Of a DNA stretch of 64,000 bases, positions 17,543-25,749 are shown piece by piece. The DNA lies in contig NZ_CP047895.1 of NCBI RefSeq assembly GCF_009913435.1, positions 371,001-435,000 of the forward strand. Reading direction: 5' to 3'. The DNA comes from Sphingomonas changnyeongensis (lineage in GTDB: Bacteria; Pseudomonadota; Alphaproteobacteria; Sphingomonadales; Sphingomonadaceae). Position numbers and translations under genes: made by a program. The stretch's first letter is position 1, and each line of letters begins with the position of its first letter. The notes beneath the pieces were generated by a model. The model was not told the DNA's origin. It made no database searches and worked only from the letters and a program-made list of their open reading frames with translations.

Positions 17543-18562
17543 ATGCGCATCGCCCTTGTCACCGACGCCTGGGCCCCGCAGGTCAATGGCGTGGTGCGGA
17601 CGCTGGAGGCGGTGCGCGCGACGCTCGAACGCCAGGGTCACAGCGTCGCGGTGATCTCGCCCGATCTCTACGCATCGCTGCCCTGCCCGACCTATCCCGA
17701 AATCCGGCTGGCGATCGCCAGTTCGCGCTCGGTCGGTCAGCGGATCGCCGGGTTCGGCGCGGACGCCGTGCATCTGGCGACCGAAGGGCCGCTGTGCCTT
17801 GCCGCGCGGCGCTGGTGCCTCAGGCACGGCCTGCCCTTCACCACCGCCTATCACACCCAGTTTCCCGACTATGTCGAGAAACGCACCGGCATGCCCGCCG
17901 CCTGGATCTGGCGCTATATCCGCTGGTTCCACGCCCCGGCGCGCGCGGTGCTGGTGTCGACGCCGTCGATCCGCCGCACGCTCGCCGCGCACGGCGTCGC
18001 GCATCTGCGCCATTGGGGCCGGGGGGTCGATCTGGCCCAGTTCACCCCCGATGCGCCGCCGCCCCCGGCCTTTGCCGGGCTGGCACGGCCGATCCAGCTT
18101 TATGTCGGGCGGGTGGCGGTTGAAAAGAATATCGCGGCATTCCTCGCCACCCGCCATCCCGGCACCCGGGTCGTGGTCGGCGACGGCCCGGCCCGGGCGG
18201 AGCTGGAACGGCTTTATCCCGACGCGCTGTTTCTGGGGGCGCTCGGCGGCCGCGCACTCGCCGGGGCCTATGCCGGGGCCGATGTGCTGGTATTTCCCAG
18301 CCGCACCGACACGTTCGGGCTGGTGATGATCGAGGCGCTGGCCTGCGGCACGCCGGTCGCCGCCTATCCGGTGAGCGGCCCGGTCGATGTGCTGACCGCG
18401 GCGACGGGTGCGATGCGCGAGGATCTGGGCGCGGCGATTGCCGAGGCGCTGACCCGCGACCGCACCGCCTGCGCCGCCTATGGCCGCAGTTTTTCATGGG
18501 AGGCGAGCGCGGCGCAGTTCCTGTCGGCGCTCGCCCCGATCGCGGCGGCCGAGGCGGCCTGA
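17543..18562 (+). CDS. Glycosyltransferase family 4 (GT-B fold)
   Basis: 339 residues. N-terminal Rossmann domain begins IALVTDAWAPQVNGVVRTLE, with FTTAYHTQFPDYVEKRTG in the acceptor region. The C-terminal domain carries QLYVGRVAVEKNIAAFL, VVVGDGPARAELERLYPDA and the donor motif FPSRTDTFGLVMIEALACGTPVAA (E-x7-E). This set is typical of GT4 enzymes acting on lipids, for example glycolipid or mannosyl transferases related to MgtA/SqdX. It follows the LpxH-like gene by 5 bp and is presumably co-transcribed. The sugar and acceptor cannot be deduced. Confidence 0.87.
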   Translation: MRIALVTDAWAPQVNGVVRTLEAVRATLERQGHSVAVISPDLYASLPCPTYPEIRLAIASSRSVGQRIAGFGADAVHLATEGPLCLAARRWCLRHGLPFTTAYHTQFPDYVEKRTGMPAAWIWRYIRWFHAPARAVLVSTPSIRRTLAAHGVAHLRHWGRGVDLAQFTPDAPPPPAFAGLARPIQLYVGRVAVEKNIAAFLATRHPGTRVVVGDGPARAELERLYPDALFLGALGGRALAGAYAGADVLVFPSRTDTFGLVMIEALACGTPVAAYPVSGPVDVLTAATGAMREDLGAAIAEALTRDRTACAAYGRSFSWEASAAQFLSALAPIAAAEAA

Positions 18563-18575
18563 GCCGGCTTGGGGG

Positions 18576-18597
18576 GCGCCGCCGGATCGGGCGGCGC
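18576..18597. terminator. GC-rich hairpin between convergent genes
   Basis: Stem GCGCCGCC/GGCGGCGC (18576-18583, 18590-18597), loop of 6, located between the stop codons of the glycosyltransferase and ribF. There is no T-run, so termination activity is only inferred from position. Confidence 0.35.
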
Positions 18598-18601
18598 GCA
18601 A

Positions 18602-19540
18602 TCAGCCCGCCGGCGTCGCCTTCAGGATCGCCCGCGCCTCCGCACAGTCGCGCTCCATATGCGCGACAAGGGCATCGAGGCTGTCGAACCGCGCCTCGGG
18701 CCGCAGATAGGCGATCAGTTCGACCTCGATCGTCTGGCCGTAGAGATCGCCGGAAAAATCGAAGAAATAGGGTTCGAGCAGCTCGACCGGCGGATCGAAG
18801 CTCGGCCGGATGCCGAGATTGGCGGCCCCGTCCACCAGCTGCCCGCCCGGCAGCCGGCCGCGCACCGCATAGATGCCGTAACGCGGCCGCAAATAGGCAC
18901 CCAGCTCCAGATTGGCGGTCGGATAGCCGATCGTGCGGCCAAGCTTGGCCCCGTGGCGGACCTCGCCGGCAATGGCAAACGGGCGGGTGAGCAGCCGCGC
19001 CGCCGCCGCACAGTCACCGGCCTGGAGCGCGGCACGAATCCGGCTCGACGACACCGGTTCGTCGCCCAGCATCACCGGGGCCACCGCCTCGGCGGCAATG
19101 CCATGAGCGGGGCCGAGCGTGCGCAGCACCTCGACATTGCCGCCGCGGCCCTGCCCGAAGGTGAAATCCCCGCCGGTCACGACGCCGGCTGCGCCCAGCA
19201 TGCCGGCCAGCCGTTCGGCGATGAACGCCTCGGCGGACAGAGCGGCGAGCGCGGCATCGAAACGGAACACGATCATCGCATCCGCGCCCGCCTCGGCAAA
19301 AAGCCTTGCCCGCTGGTCGAGCGTCGTCAGGCGGAAGGGTGGGGCATCGGGCTTGAAGAACCGCACCGGATGGGGATCGAAGGTCGCGACCAGCGCCGGC
19401 CGCCCCTCGGCGCGGGCGCGGGCAACCGCCCGGCCCACCACCGCCTGGTGCCCGAGGTGAAACCCGTCGAAATTGCCGAGCGCGACAATCCCGCCGCGCA
19501 GCTGCGCCGGAACCGCCGAGCCGCCGTCCAGCCGCTCCAT
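18602..19540 (-). CDS. ribF: Bifunctional riboflavin kinase/FAD synthetase
   Basis: 312 residues. FAD synthetase domain first: GIVALGNFDGFHLGHQAVV with the nucleotidyltransferase HxGH motif, TFDPHPVRFFKP, GGDFTFGQGRGGN and PVSSSRIRAAL. The riboflavin kinase domain follows: GRTIGYPTANLELGAYLRPRYGIYAV and DFSGDLYGQTIEVEL. It makes FMN and then FAD from riboflavin with ATP. ATG 19540 places the NFDG motif at the usual distance from the start; the longer open frame upstream runs through the promoter region of the CHAP gene. Confidence 0.94.
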   Translation of the reverse strand: MERLDGGSAVPAQLRGGIVALGNFDGFHLGHQAVVGRAVARARAEGRPALVATFDPHPVRFFKPDAPPFRLTTLDQRARLFAEAGADAMIVFRFDAALAALSAEAFIAERLAGMLGAAGVVTGGDFTFGQGRGGNVEVLRTLGPAHGIAAEAVAPVMLGDEPVSSSRIRAALQAGDCAAAARLLTRPFAIAGEVRHGAKLGRTIGYPTANLELGAYLRPRYGIYAVRGRLPGGQLVDGAANLGIRPSFDPPVELLEPYFFDFSGDLYGQTIEVELIAYLRPEARFDSLDALVAHMERDCAEARAILKATPAG

Positions 19541-19715
19541 GGCCGGGCCTATAGTCACAAGCTTGCCCGCTTCCAAGCGCGCGGTCTGCGCGGCGCTGCG
19601 ACGAACTGCACGGTCCGCGCGGCGAACCGGAAGGGCCTCCCGGCTCGTCCCGCTGCTGCCGCATTTCGTCGCGCGGCTAAAGATTTGGGTAATCTTTGTC
19701 CCTAGCCAGAGGCTC

Positions 19716-20249
19716 GTGACGCAGACGACTCCCCTCACCCGCCGGCTTGTTGCCGCCCTGATCGCGCTCTTTGCGGCCATGGCAGCCGCTGCGCCCGCTC
19801 AGGCGCAGTTCTGGCAGTGCGCGCCCTTTGCGCGGATGGTGTCGGGCATCGATCTCTACGGCAATGCCGGCAGCTGGTGGGCGCAGGCCGAGGGCCGGTT
19901 CGCGCGCGGCAGCCGCCCGGAGGCGGGCAGCGTTCTCGTGATGAAGCCGCATGGCCGGATGCGCGTCGGCCATGTCGCCGTCGTCAGCCGGATCGTCTCG
20001 GCGCGCGAAATCACCGTCACCCACGCAAACTGGTCGCGGCCCGGCCAGGTCGAACAGGATGTCCGCGTGGTCGACGTGTCGCCGGCGGGCGACTGGAGCC
20101 AGGTCAAGGTCTGGTATGCGTCGCTGGGCGATGTCGGCTCAACCGTCTATCCGGCGCACGGCTTTGTCCACGCCCCGCGCGCCGCCGGGGCCGTGCAGGT
20201 GGCACAGGCCGACACCGGCGGTGCCGGCCTGCGCGCCGCGCTGCGCTGA
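19716..20249 (+). CDS. Exported CHAP-domain protein
   Basis: 177 residues from a GTG start at 19716 preceded by an AGAGG site. Signal peptide RRLVAALIALFAAMAAAAPAQAQ. The mature part has a CHAP-type cysteine peptidase/amidase core: FWQCAPFARMVSGIDLYGNAGSWW (Cys nucleophile), then GSVLVMKPHGRMRVGHVAVVSRI (catalytic His) and ITVTHANWS. CHAP proteins cut peptidoglycan peptides, and short exported ones of this type are common in sphingomonads. No cell wall-binding domain is present, so specificity is unknown. Confidence 0.85.
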   Translation: MTQTTPLTRRLVAALIALFAAMAAAAPAQAQFWQCAPFARMVSGIDLYGNAGSWWAQAEGRFARGSRPEAGSVLVMKPHGRMRVGHVAVVSRIVSAREITVTHANWSRPGQVEQDVRVVDVSPAGDWSQVKVWYASLGDVGSTVYPAHGFVHAPRAAGAVQVAQADTGGAGLRAALR

Positions 20250-20270
20250 TCCAGCGCACGCCCAAGCATT

Positions 20271-20723
20271 TCAGCCGCAGACGCGCACCCGCCGCCAGCG
20301 CCCGCGCCAGTCGTCCCAGACCCGCTCGCGCCAGCAGCGCACGCCCGGTCCCCAGCGGCCGCCGTCATGCCAGCCCCCGCCCCAAGCTGGTCCGGCCCAG
20401 CCCGGCCCAGCCCAGCGCGGACCATCAAAGCGCGGATCCCAGCGGCCGCGCCAGCCGGGGCCCCAGCCCCAGCGGTCGCGCCGGTCCCAGCGATCCCACC
20501 GGTCGCGACGATCCCATCTGTCCCAGCGGTCGCCGCGCGACGAGGCCAGCGCCGCGCCCGCGGCCAGGCCGACAATGCCTGCGCCGATCGCCAATGCCGC
20601 CCGGTCATCGCCCCGGTCACGCCGCCAGCGGTCGCGCCACTGCGCCTCGGCCGGCGCGGTCGCCCCGATCAGGGCCGCCGGCAGCAGCAGCCCGGCAATC
20701 CAGCGATGTCTGAACTGTGTCAC
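20271..20723 (-). CDS. Exported Trp/Arg/Asp-rich repeat protein
   Basis: 150 residues. A signal peptide (LLLPAALIGATAPAEAQ) precedes a glycine-alanine helix-like stretch (ALAIGAGIVGLAAGAALA, glycine-zipper type) and then a low-complexity region built from DRWDRWDRR and DRW repeats, a Gly/Pro/Trp-rich segment, and a C-terminal basic tail with two Cys (VRCWRERVWDDW). I recognise no named family; similar exported Gly-zipper/WDR proteins are often called hypothetical in this group. The frame is real rather than a shadow because it alone carries a signal peptide. Convergent with the CHAP gene. Confidence 0.65.
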   Translation of the reverse strand: MTQFRHRWIAGLLLPAALIGATAPAEAQWRDRWRRDRGDDRAALAIGAGIVGLAAGAALASSRGDRWDRWDRRDRWDRWDRRDRWGWGPGWRGRWDPRFDGPRWAGPGWAGPAWGGGWHDGGRWGPGVRCWRERVWDDWRGRWRRVRVCG

Positions 20724-20879
20724 CCTTCGCCTCCATGCTCGCGTTGATGGCGGCGATGCTGCCCGGCCATGGCTGAACCGCAGCGGAACGCCGCGTTCAG
20801 CTTTGCCCCGTCCCCTCCCCGCATCGCCCGGAGCGCGGCGTTAGCCTTGTTTTAGCCTGAGGCCGCCTAGAGCACCGGC

Positions 20880-21182
20880 ATGGCAAGCCTTGATCCCGAA
20901 GCAGCACTCGACCGGCTGATCGCGACCCGCCAGCAGGTCGCCCAGATGTGCGGCGAGCCCGCGACCCAGCCGATTCCCGGCCAGATTGGCGAACGCTATC
21001 AGCGCGCGCCCAGCCTCGCGCAGCGGCGCTTCGACCGGCTGGCCGGCGAGACGGCGCGGATCGCGGCGGCCGGCATGTCGGCGCTGATGACCCGCGACCA
21101 GAGCGCGCGTCCGCCCGCGGCCCGGCTGCTCGCCCAGACGCTCGACCGCGAGATCGGCCAGCTGTTACGGCTGGTGCGCTGA
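20880..21182 (+). CDS. Conserved hypothetical protein, 100 residues
   Basis: A small, hydrophilic, largely helical protein, MASLDPEAALDRLIATRQQ and on, with no signal peptide or membrane segment. It contains a single Cys (QMCGEP) and heptad-like Leu/Ala spacing in the second half. I do not recognise a family. It converges on metC, with which it overlaps by 18 bp, and is divergent from the WDR-repeat gene. The ATG has no strong Shine-Dalgarno site. Confidence 0.6.
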   Translation: MASLDPEAALDRLIATRQQVAQMCGEPATQPIPGQIGERYQRAPSLAQRRFDRLAGETARIAAAGMSALMTRDQSARPPAARLLAQTLDREIGQLLRLVR

Positions 21183-22385
21183 TCCGTCCCTGAGCGCGCG
21201 GAAGCGCGCCAGCCCGGCGGCGAGATCGGCGATCAGGTCGCCGGGATCCTCAAGCCCGACATGCAGGCGGACGAGCGGCCCGGCGGCGGCAAAGCGCGTC
21301 GCCGTGCGCAGGCTCTGCGGATCAGCGGGAATGGCCAGGCTTTCAAAGCCGCCCCAGCTATAGCCGATGCCGAACAGCTTCAGCCCGTCGATCAGCGCGA
21401 CCCGGGCGGCATCGTCGCCGCCCGCCAGCACGAACGAGAACAGGCCGCTCGCGCCCCGGAAATCGCGCGCGAACAGGTCATGCCCCGGACAGCCGGGCAG
21501 GCCCGGATGGAGCACGGCGGCGACTTCGGGCTGTTCGGCCAGCCAGCGCGCGACGCGCAGGCCATTGTCGCGGTGCGCGGCCAGCCGCACGCCCAGCGTG
21601 CGCAGCCCCCTCAGCCCCAGCCAGGCATCGTCCGGCCCGACATGCTGGCCAAGCTGATAGCTTGCCTGGCGCAGCGCCTGCCAGCGGCCCGGCGCGGCGG
21701 TGACCGAACCGAGCAGCGCGTCCGAATGGCCGACGACATATTTGGTGCAGGACAGGATCGACAGATCGACCCCCAGCGCCAGCGCGGGCAGGAACAGCGG
21801 CGTCGCCCAGCTGTTGTCGATGAGCGTCGTGATGCCGTGCGCGCGCGCGACCGCGACGATGGCGGGCACGTCCTGCACCTCGAAGGTCAGGCTGCCCGGG
21901 CTTTCCAGAAAGATCGCACGGGTGCGCGGCCCGATCAGTTCGGCAATGCCGCCGCCGACCAGCGGGTCGTAATAGCGCGTGACGATGCCCATGCGCGCCA
22001 GCAGCCCGTCGCACAGGCTGCGCGTCGGCTCATAGGCGCTGTCGACCATCAGCAGTTCATCGCCCGCCGACAGCACGCTCATCAGCGCCGCCGCGATCGC
22101 CGCGACGCCGGAGGGGTAGAGCAGGGTTCCCGCCGCCCCCGGCTCCAGCGCGGTCAGCGCATCCGCGAGCGCCCATTGCGTGGGCGTGCCGCGCCGGCCG
22201 TAATAAAGCTTGTGATGCGTGTCGTGCTGGCGCGCGCGCATTTCGGCGACGCTGCCGTAAAGCACGGTCGAACCGCGCCACACCGGCGGGTTGACAAGGG
22301 CATCGGTCCATTCGGGCCGCCGCCCGGCCAGCACCAGGCGGGTGGCGGGATCAAGCCCGTCCCCCGCCCCGGAGTCTCCGCTCAC
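21165..22385 (-). CDS. metC: Cystathionine beta-lyase, PLP-dependent
   Basis: 406 residues of the Cys/Met metabolism fold-I family. Key features: YGRRGTPTQWALADAL (substrate region), LLYPSGVAAIAAALMSVL, the cofactor ring Asp in TTLIDNSWATPLFLPAL, the PLP Lys in ILSCTKYVVGHSD, and FGIGYSWGGFESLAIP near the C-terminus. The enzyme cleaves cystathionine to homocysteine, pyruvate and ammonia in methionine synthesis; the YGRRGTPT and SWGGFESL variants are typical of MetC. The GTG at 22385 overlaps the TGA of sseA (GTGA), so the genes are co-translated. Confidence 0.9.
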   Translation of the reverse strand: MSGDSGAGDGLDPATRLVLAGRRPEWTDALVNPPVWRGSTVLYGSVAEMRARQHDTHHKLYYGRRGTPTQWALADALTALEPGAAGTLLYPSGVAAIAAALMSVLSAGDELLMVDSAYEPTRSLCDGLLARMGIVTRYYDPLVGGGIAELIGPRTRAIFLESPGSLTFEVQDVPAIVAVARAHGITTLIDNSWATPLFLPALALGVDLSILSCTKYVVGHSDALLGSVTAAPGRWQALRQASYQLGQHVGPDDAWLGLRGLRTLGVRLAAHRDNGLRVARWLAEQPEVAAVLHPGLPGCPGHDLFARDFRGASGLFSFVLAGGDDAARVALIDGLKLFGIGYSWGGFESLAIPADPQSLRTATRFAAAGPLVRLHVGLEDPGDLIADLAAGLARFRALRDGSAHQP

Positions 22386-23220
22386 GCCGCCGCGCCGACT
22401 TCCTTGGGAGTCGAGGGATCGGCACCCCATTCGCTCCACGAGCCGTCATAAAGGGCGATGTCGGTCTTGCCGAGCAGATGCAGCCCGAAGAACAGCACCG
22501 CCGCGGTCATGCCCGAGCCGCAGCTGGTGACGACCGGCCGGTCGAGATCGACGCCCGCCCCGGTAAAGGCGGCGCGCAGCGCGTCGCCGGTCTTCCAGGT
22601 GCCGTCGGCGTTGAACAGCTGCTCATAAGGCAGGTTGCGCGCGCCCGGGATATGGCCCGGCGCAACGCCCGGCCGCTCGATCGCCTGGCCGGCAAAGCGG
22701 GTCGCGCCGCGCGCATCGACAACCTGTTCGGCGCGGCTGCCGATATTGGCCTTCATCTGGTCGAGCGTGCGCACGCCCGTCGCGTCGTTCCAGGCGGTGA
22801 AATGACGGTGGCGCAGCGTCGGCTTGCCCGACTCGACCGCGCGGACCTCCGCCTTCCACTTGGCAAAGCCGCCATCGAGGATCGCCACGTCATGCGCGCC
22901 GAAGGTGCGCAGCATCCACCAGGCGCGCGCCGCGCTCTTGTAGGGCGACTGGTCGTAAACGACGATGCGGCTGCCATCGCCCAGCCCCAGCGACTGCATG
23001 CGGCTGGCAAATTTTTCCGCCGGGGGCAGCATGTTGGGCAGGCTGGTGGAGCTGTCGGCGATCTCGCGCAGGTCCATGAACACGGCCCCGGGATATGCGC
23101 CTGCTCATAGGCGGCGGCGGCATCGCCCTCGCCGTCCATCAGCCAGGTCGCATCGACGACGCGCAGATCGAACGCCCCAAGCTCCTTTTCCAGCCAGTCG
23201 GTCGAAACAAGCGCGTCCAT
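22382..23220 (-). CDS. sseA: 3-mercaptopyruvate sulfurtransferase (one-base frameshift)
   Basis: Tandem rhodanese protein of about 279 residues when corrected. The first frame gives MDALVSTDWLEKELGAF and DATWLMDGEGDAAAAYEQ up to AHIPG; the second gives FMDLREIADSSTSLPNMLP and on to the stop. The break is at CCCC 23086-23089, where one more C restores AHIPGAVFMDL. The active-site loop CGSGMTA near residue 240 is the MST-type loop rather than the thiosulfate type. It transfers sulfur from 3-mercaptopyruvate to thiols or cyanide. Coupled to metC, which fits sulfur amino acid metabolism. Probably intact in the organism. Confidence 0.86.
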
Positions 23221-23252
23221 GATCGTCTCCCTTGTGCTTTCTGTTTTGCTCT

Positions 23253-23287
23253 TAGAGCCTGATCGCCTGGGGTGGAAGCGCGATGCG
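23253..23287. repeat. 35-bp dispersed repeat, copy 1
   Basis: Begins TAGAGCCTGATCG and ends GGTGGAAGCGCGATGCG; 31 of 35 positions match the copy at 55865-55899. It lies between the sseA start and the photolyase stop. Confidence 0.7.
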
Positions 23288-23324
23288 CCGCCACCTCAGG
23301 CGTGACGCACAAAAACACCCCCGC

Positions 23325-24848
23325 TCAGTCGAGCTTGGCAAGAAAGCTCTCGGCCTGGGCGATCAGCCCGCGTTGCCGGTCGGGCGCCATCCGGTCCCAG
23401 CTGCGATAGGGCATGGCGAGGCGCGGATTGCCGCCCAGCACCGGCCGGTTGCGGTCGAGGAAATGCCAGTAAAGGCTGTTGAACGGGCAGGCATCCGGCC
23501 CGGTCTTGGCCGCCACCTTGTATCGGCAGCCGCCGCAATAATCCGACATGCGGTCGATATAGGCACCCGATGCCGCATAGGGTTTGGAGGCGAGCAGCCC
23601 GCCATCGGCAAACTGGCTCATCCCCAAGGTGTTGGGCAGCTCCACCCATTCATAGGCATCGGCATAGACGGCCAGATACCATTCATGCACCGCCACCGGA
23701 TCGGCACCGATCAGCAGCGCGAAATTGCCGGTGATCATCAGCCGCTGGATGTGATGGGCATAGGCAAGGTCGAGCGTCTGGCCGACCGCCTCGGCCAGGC
23801 AGCGCATGTCGGTCCGCCCGGTCCAGTAGAAAGCGGGCAGCGGCCGCGTCGCGCCCAGCGCATTGCGCTGCGCATAATCCGGCCCCGCCCACCAATAGAT
23901 GCCGCGCACATATTCGCGCCAGCCGATCACCTGACGGATAAAGCCCTCCGCCGCGTTCAGGGGCACGCGCCCGGCGCGATATTCGGCCTCGACCGCGCGG
24001 CACAGCTCCAGCGGGTCGAGCAGCCCGGCATTCAGATAGGGGCTGAGCACCGCGTGCCACAGATAGGGCCGCCCGGCGAGCATCGCGTCCTGATAGTCGC
24101 CGAACCGGGGCAGTGCATCGGCCAGAAACCGCGCCTGGGCGGCAAGTGCGCCCGTGCGCGTCACCGCAAAGGCGAAACGGTCGATCCGGCCCGGATGATC
24201 GGCAAAACGCGCCGCGACCAGCGCCAGCACCTCGGCCGTCACCGAATCGGGCGCTTCGGCATGGGGCACCGGCACGAACAGATCGGCCGAGGCGGGCTTG
24301 CGGTTGTCGTGATCGTAATTCCACTGGCCGCCCTCGGGGGCGTCGCCATCCATCAGCAGCCCGGTCTGGCGGCGCATGTCGCGGTAGAAATATTCCATCC
24401 GCAGCTGCTTGCGCCCGTCCGCCCAGCGCGCGAACGCCGCCGGGGAACAGATGAAGCGGTCATCGCCCCGGATCTCGACCGACAGGCCGAACAGCGTTTC
24501 CCAAGCATCGATCATCGCCTGCACCCGCCATTCGCCGGCATGGGTGACGATGATTCGCGCGGGCGCATGACGGGCGATGGCGCGCGCGACCTCGCCGGTC
24601 AGGCTGCCGCTGTTGTCGGGATCGTCGAGGCGGACATAATCGACACGCCAGCCGGCCTCGCGCAGCGCATCGGCATGATGCCGCATCGCCGACAGGACAA
24701 AGGCGATCTTGGCCTTGTGGTGGCGGACATAGACGGTCTCGTCCGCCACCTCCATCATCAGGATGACGGCATCGGCCGGGTCGACGCCGCGCAGCGCCGA
24801 CAGCCCGGCCGACAGCTGGTCGCCGAGCACGGGAACCAGAATCGTCAT
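23325..24848 (-). CDS. FeS-BCP type (6-4) photolyase / cryptochrome-related protein
   Basis: 507 residues, the length of bacterial (6-4) photolyase PhrB. All four Cys that bind the [4Fe-4S] cluster in that family are present at the matching positions: Cys350 (TDMRC), Cys438 and Cys441 (DYCGGCRYK) and Cys454 (PDACPFN). The N-terminus (MTILVPVLGDQLSAGLSAL) and the FAD-binding region (IRQVIGWREYVRGIYWW, HHIQRLMITGNFALL) fit the deoxyribodipyrimidine photolyase-related group. It repairs (6-4) UV photoproducts with light; a light-sensing role is the alternative. It starts 25 bp after infC and may be read through from it. Confidence 0.92.
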   Translation of the reverse strand: MTILVPVLGDQLSAGLSALRGVDPADAVILMMEVADETVYVRHHKAKIAFVLSAMRHHADALREAGWRVDYVRLDDPDNSGSLTGEVARAIARHAPARIIVTHAGEWRVQAMIDAWETLFGLSVEIRGDDRFICSPAAFARWADGRKQLRMEYFYRDMRRQTGLLMDGDAPEGGQWNYDHDNRKPASADLFVPVPHAEAPDSVTAEVLALVAARFADHPGRIDRFAFAVTRTGALAAQARFLADALPRFGDYQDAMLAGRPYLWHAVLSPYLNAGLLDPLELCRAVEAEYRAGRVPLNAAEGFIRQVIGWREYVRGIYWWAGPDYAQRNALGATRPLPAFYWTGRTDMRCLAEAVGQTLDLAYAHHIQRLMITGNFALLIGADPVAVHEWYLAVYADAYEWVELPNTLGMSQFADGGLLASKPYAASGAYIDRMSDYCGGCRYKVAAKTGPDACPFNSLYWHFLDRNRPVLGGNPRLAMPYRSWDRMAPDRQRGLIAQAESFLAKLD

Positions 24849-24873
24849 CCACGCGGTCCCCGGCCCGCGCGCC

Positions 24874-25419
24874 TCACTTGGGCGCCAGCACCATCAGCAT
24901 CTGCCGGCCTTCCATGCGCGGATGCGCCTCGACCTTGGCGATTTCGGTGACATCGCCCTGCACGCGCTGGAGCAGGATCATGCCGAGCTGGCCATGGCTG
25001 AGTTCGCGGCCGCGAAAGCGCAGCGTCACCTTCACCTTGTCGCCGTCACCGATGAACTCGATGATCTTCTTCATCTTCGTATCATAATCATGATCGTCGA
25101 TGTTCGGACGCATTTTGATCTCCTTGATCTCCTGCGTCTTCTGCGACTTGCGGGCGAGGTTGGCCTTTTTCTGCGCCTCATACTTGAATTTGCCGACGTC
25201 GAGAAACTTGGCGACGGGCGGGTCGGCGTTGGGCGACACCTCGACCAGATCGAGCCCGACGCTCTGCGCCTGCTCCATCGCCTCGCGCGTGTACATCACG
25301 CCGAGATTCTCGCCATTCTCATCAATCACCCGCACCTTGGGCGACTGGATGAACTCATTGTACCGCGGACCATTGATCGGCGGGGGCGCCATCGGACGCC
25401 GCATCATGGGAGGACGTAT
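24874..25419 (-). CDS. infC: Translation initiation factor IF-3, probable AUA start
   Basis: About 181 residues. N-domain [20 protein letters not shown], linker [22 protein letters not shown], and C-domain [20 protein letters not shown] with [20 protein letters not shown], all canonical IF-3. IF-3 binds the 30S subunit and checks start-codon pairing. No ATG has a ribosome site: the ATGs at 25407 and 25404 follow a pyrimidine tract. ATA at 25419 sits in frame, 7 nt after AGGAG (25431-25427). A TTG at 25440 would lie upstream of that site. Rare start codons on infC are known to give autoregulation. rpmI and rplT do not follow; the photolyase does. Confidence 0.9.
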   Translation of the reverse strand: MRPPMMRRPMAPPPINGPRYNEFIQSPKVRVIDENGENLGVMYTREAMEQAQSVGLDLVEVSPNADPPVAKFLDVGKFKYEAQKKANLARKSQKTQEIKEIKMRPNIDDHDYDTKMKKIIEFIGDGDKVKVTLRFRGRELSHGQLGMILLQRVQGDVTEIAKVEAHPRMEGRQMLMVLAPK

Positions 25420-25431
25420 AGAGCTTCTCCT
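25417..25431 (-). promoter_or_regulatory. infC ribosome binding site and ATA start codon
   Basis: AGGAG on the minus strand at 25431-25427, a 7-nt spacer (AAGCTCT) and ATA at 25419-25417, in frame with IF-3. This arrangement decides the start. Confidence 0.7.
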
Positions 25432-25520
25432 GTTGAGCAATCGAACTGCCCCAACCTAATGGTTCAGGGCGGGCATTGAAAGCGGCTTTGACCGGTGCGG
25501 GGGTGTTTGTTGCGCGGGAG

Positions 25521-25599
25521 TGTTTGTGCTGCGCCATGCGGCGCGGGGGCGGCACCGGCCCGCTCCCGGTTGTTTGTGCTGCGCCTTGCGGCGCAGGGG
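25521..25599. repeat. 50-bp hairpin units in tandem, copy C
   Basis: Two head-to-tail 50-bp units (25521-25570, then 25571 onward into the palindrome) that differ at two positions over 47. Each carries the stem GCGCC-NTGC-GGCGC, where copies A, B and D have GTGCGGC/GCCGCAC: both sides of the stem differ in a paired manner. The intergenic space between infC and thrS consists almost wholly of repeats. Confidence 0.88.
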
Positions 25600-25681
25600 C
25601 GGCACCGGCCCGCTCCCCCACCCGGCCTCCCAACGGCAGGTTACGCTATGGGAGGCCGGGTGGGGGAGCGGGCCGGTGCCG
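25600..25681. repeat. Dispersed long palindrome, copy C
   Basis: Perfect 33-bp arms 25600-25632 and 25649-25681, loop ACGGCAGGTTACGCTA. The arms are identical to copy A; the loop is the reverse complement of the copy B loop but for one base. It sits within the thrS-infC intergenic space, 68 bp from the thrS stop. Confidence 0.95.
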
Positions 25682-25749
25682 TTCTTCCCGACAAACAACA
25701 CCCGGTGCCGTTCTTCCCAAACGGAAACACCGGGTGCCGTTCTTCCCGA
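25674..25749. repeat. Right-tail repeats, copy C
   Basis: GGTGCCGTTCTTCCC occurs three times (starting at about 25675, 25704 and 25734), spaced 29-30 bp, the last touching the thrS stop. A- and C-rich spacers (ACAAACAACACC, AAACGGAAACACC) separate them. Confidence 0.75.

Noticed and set aside
20271..20723. Rightward frames over the WDR-repeat gene
   Set aside because: They are Pro/Ser/Arg-rich shadows without a leader; the leftward frame has a signal peptide and repeats.
25521..25749. Direct repeats that might be a CRISPR array
   Set aside because: Units of 50 bp and 29-30 bp are nearly contiguous or have spacers that are themselves similar; no cas genes and the same units occur at six loci.
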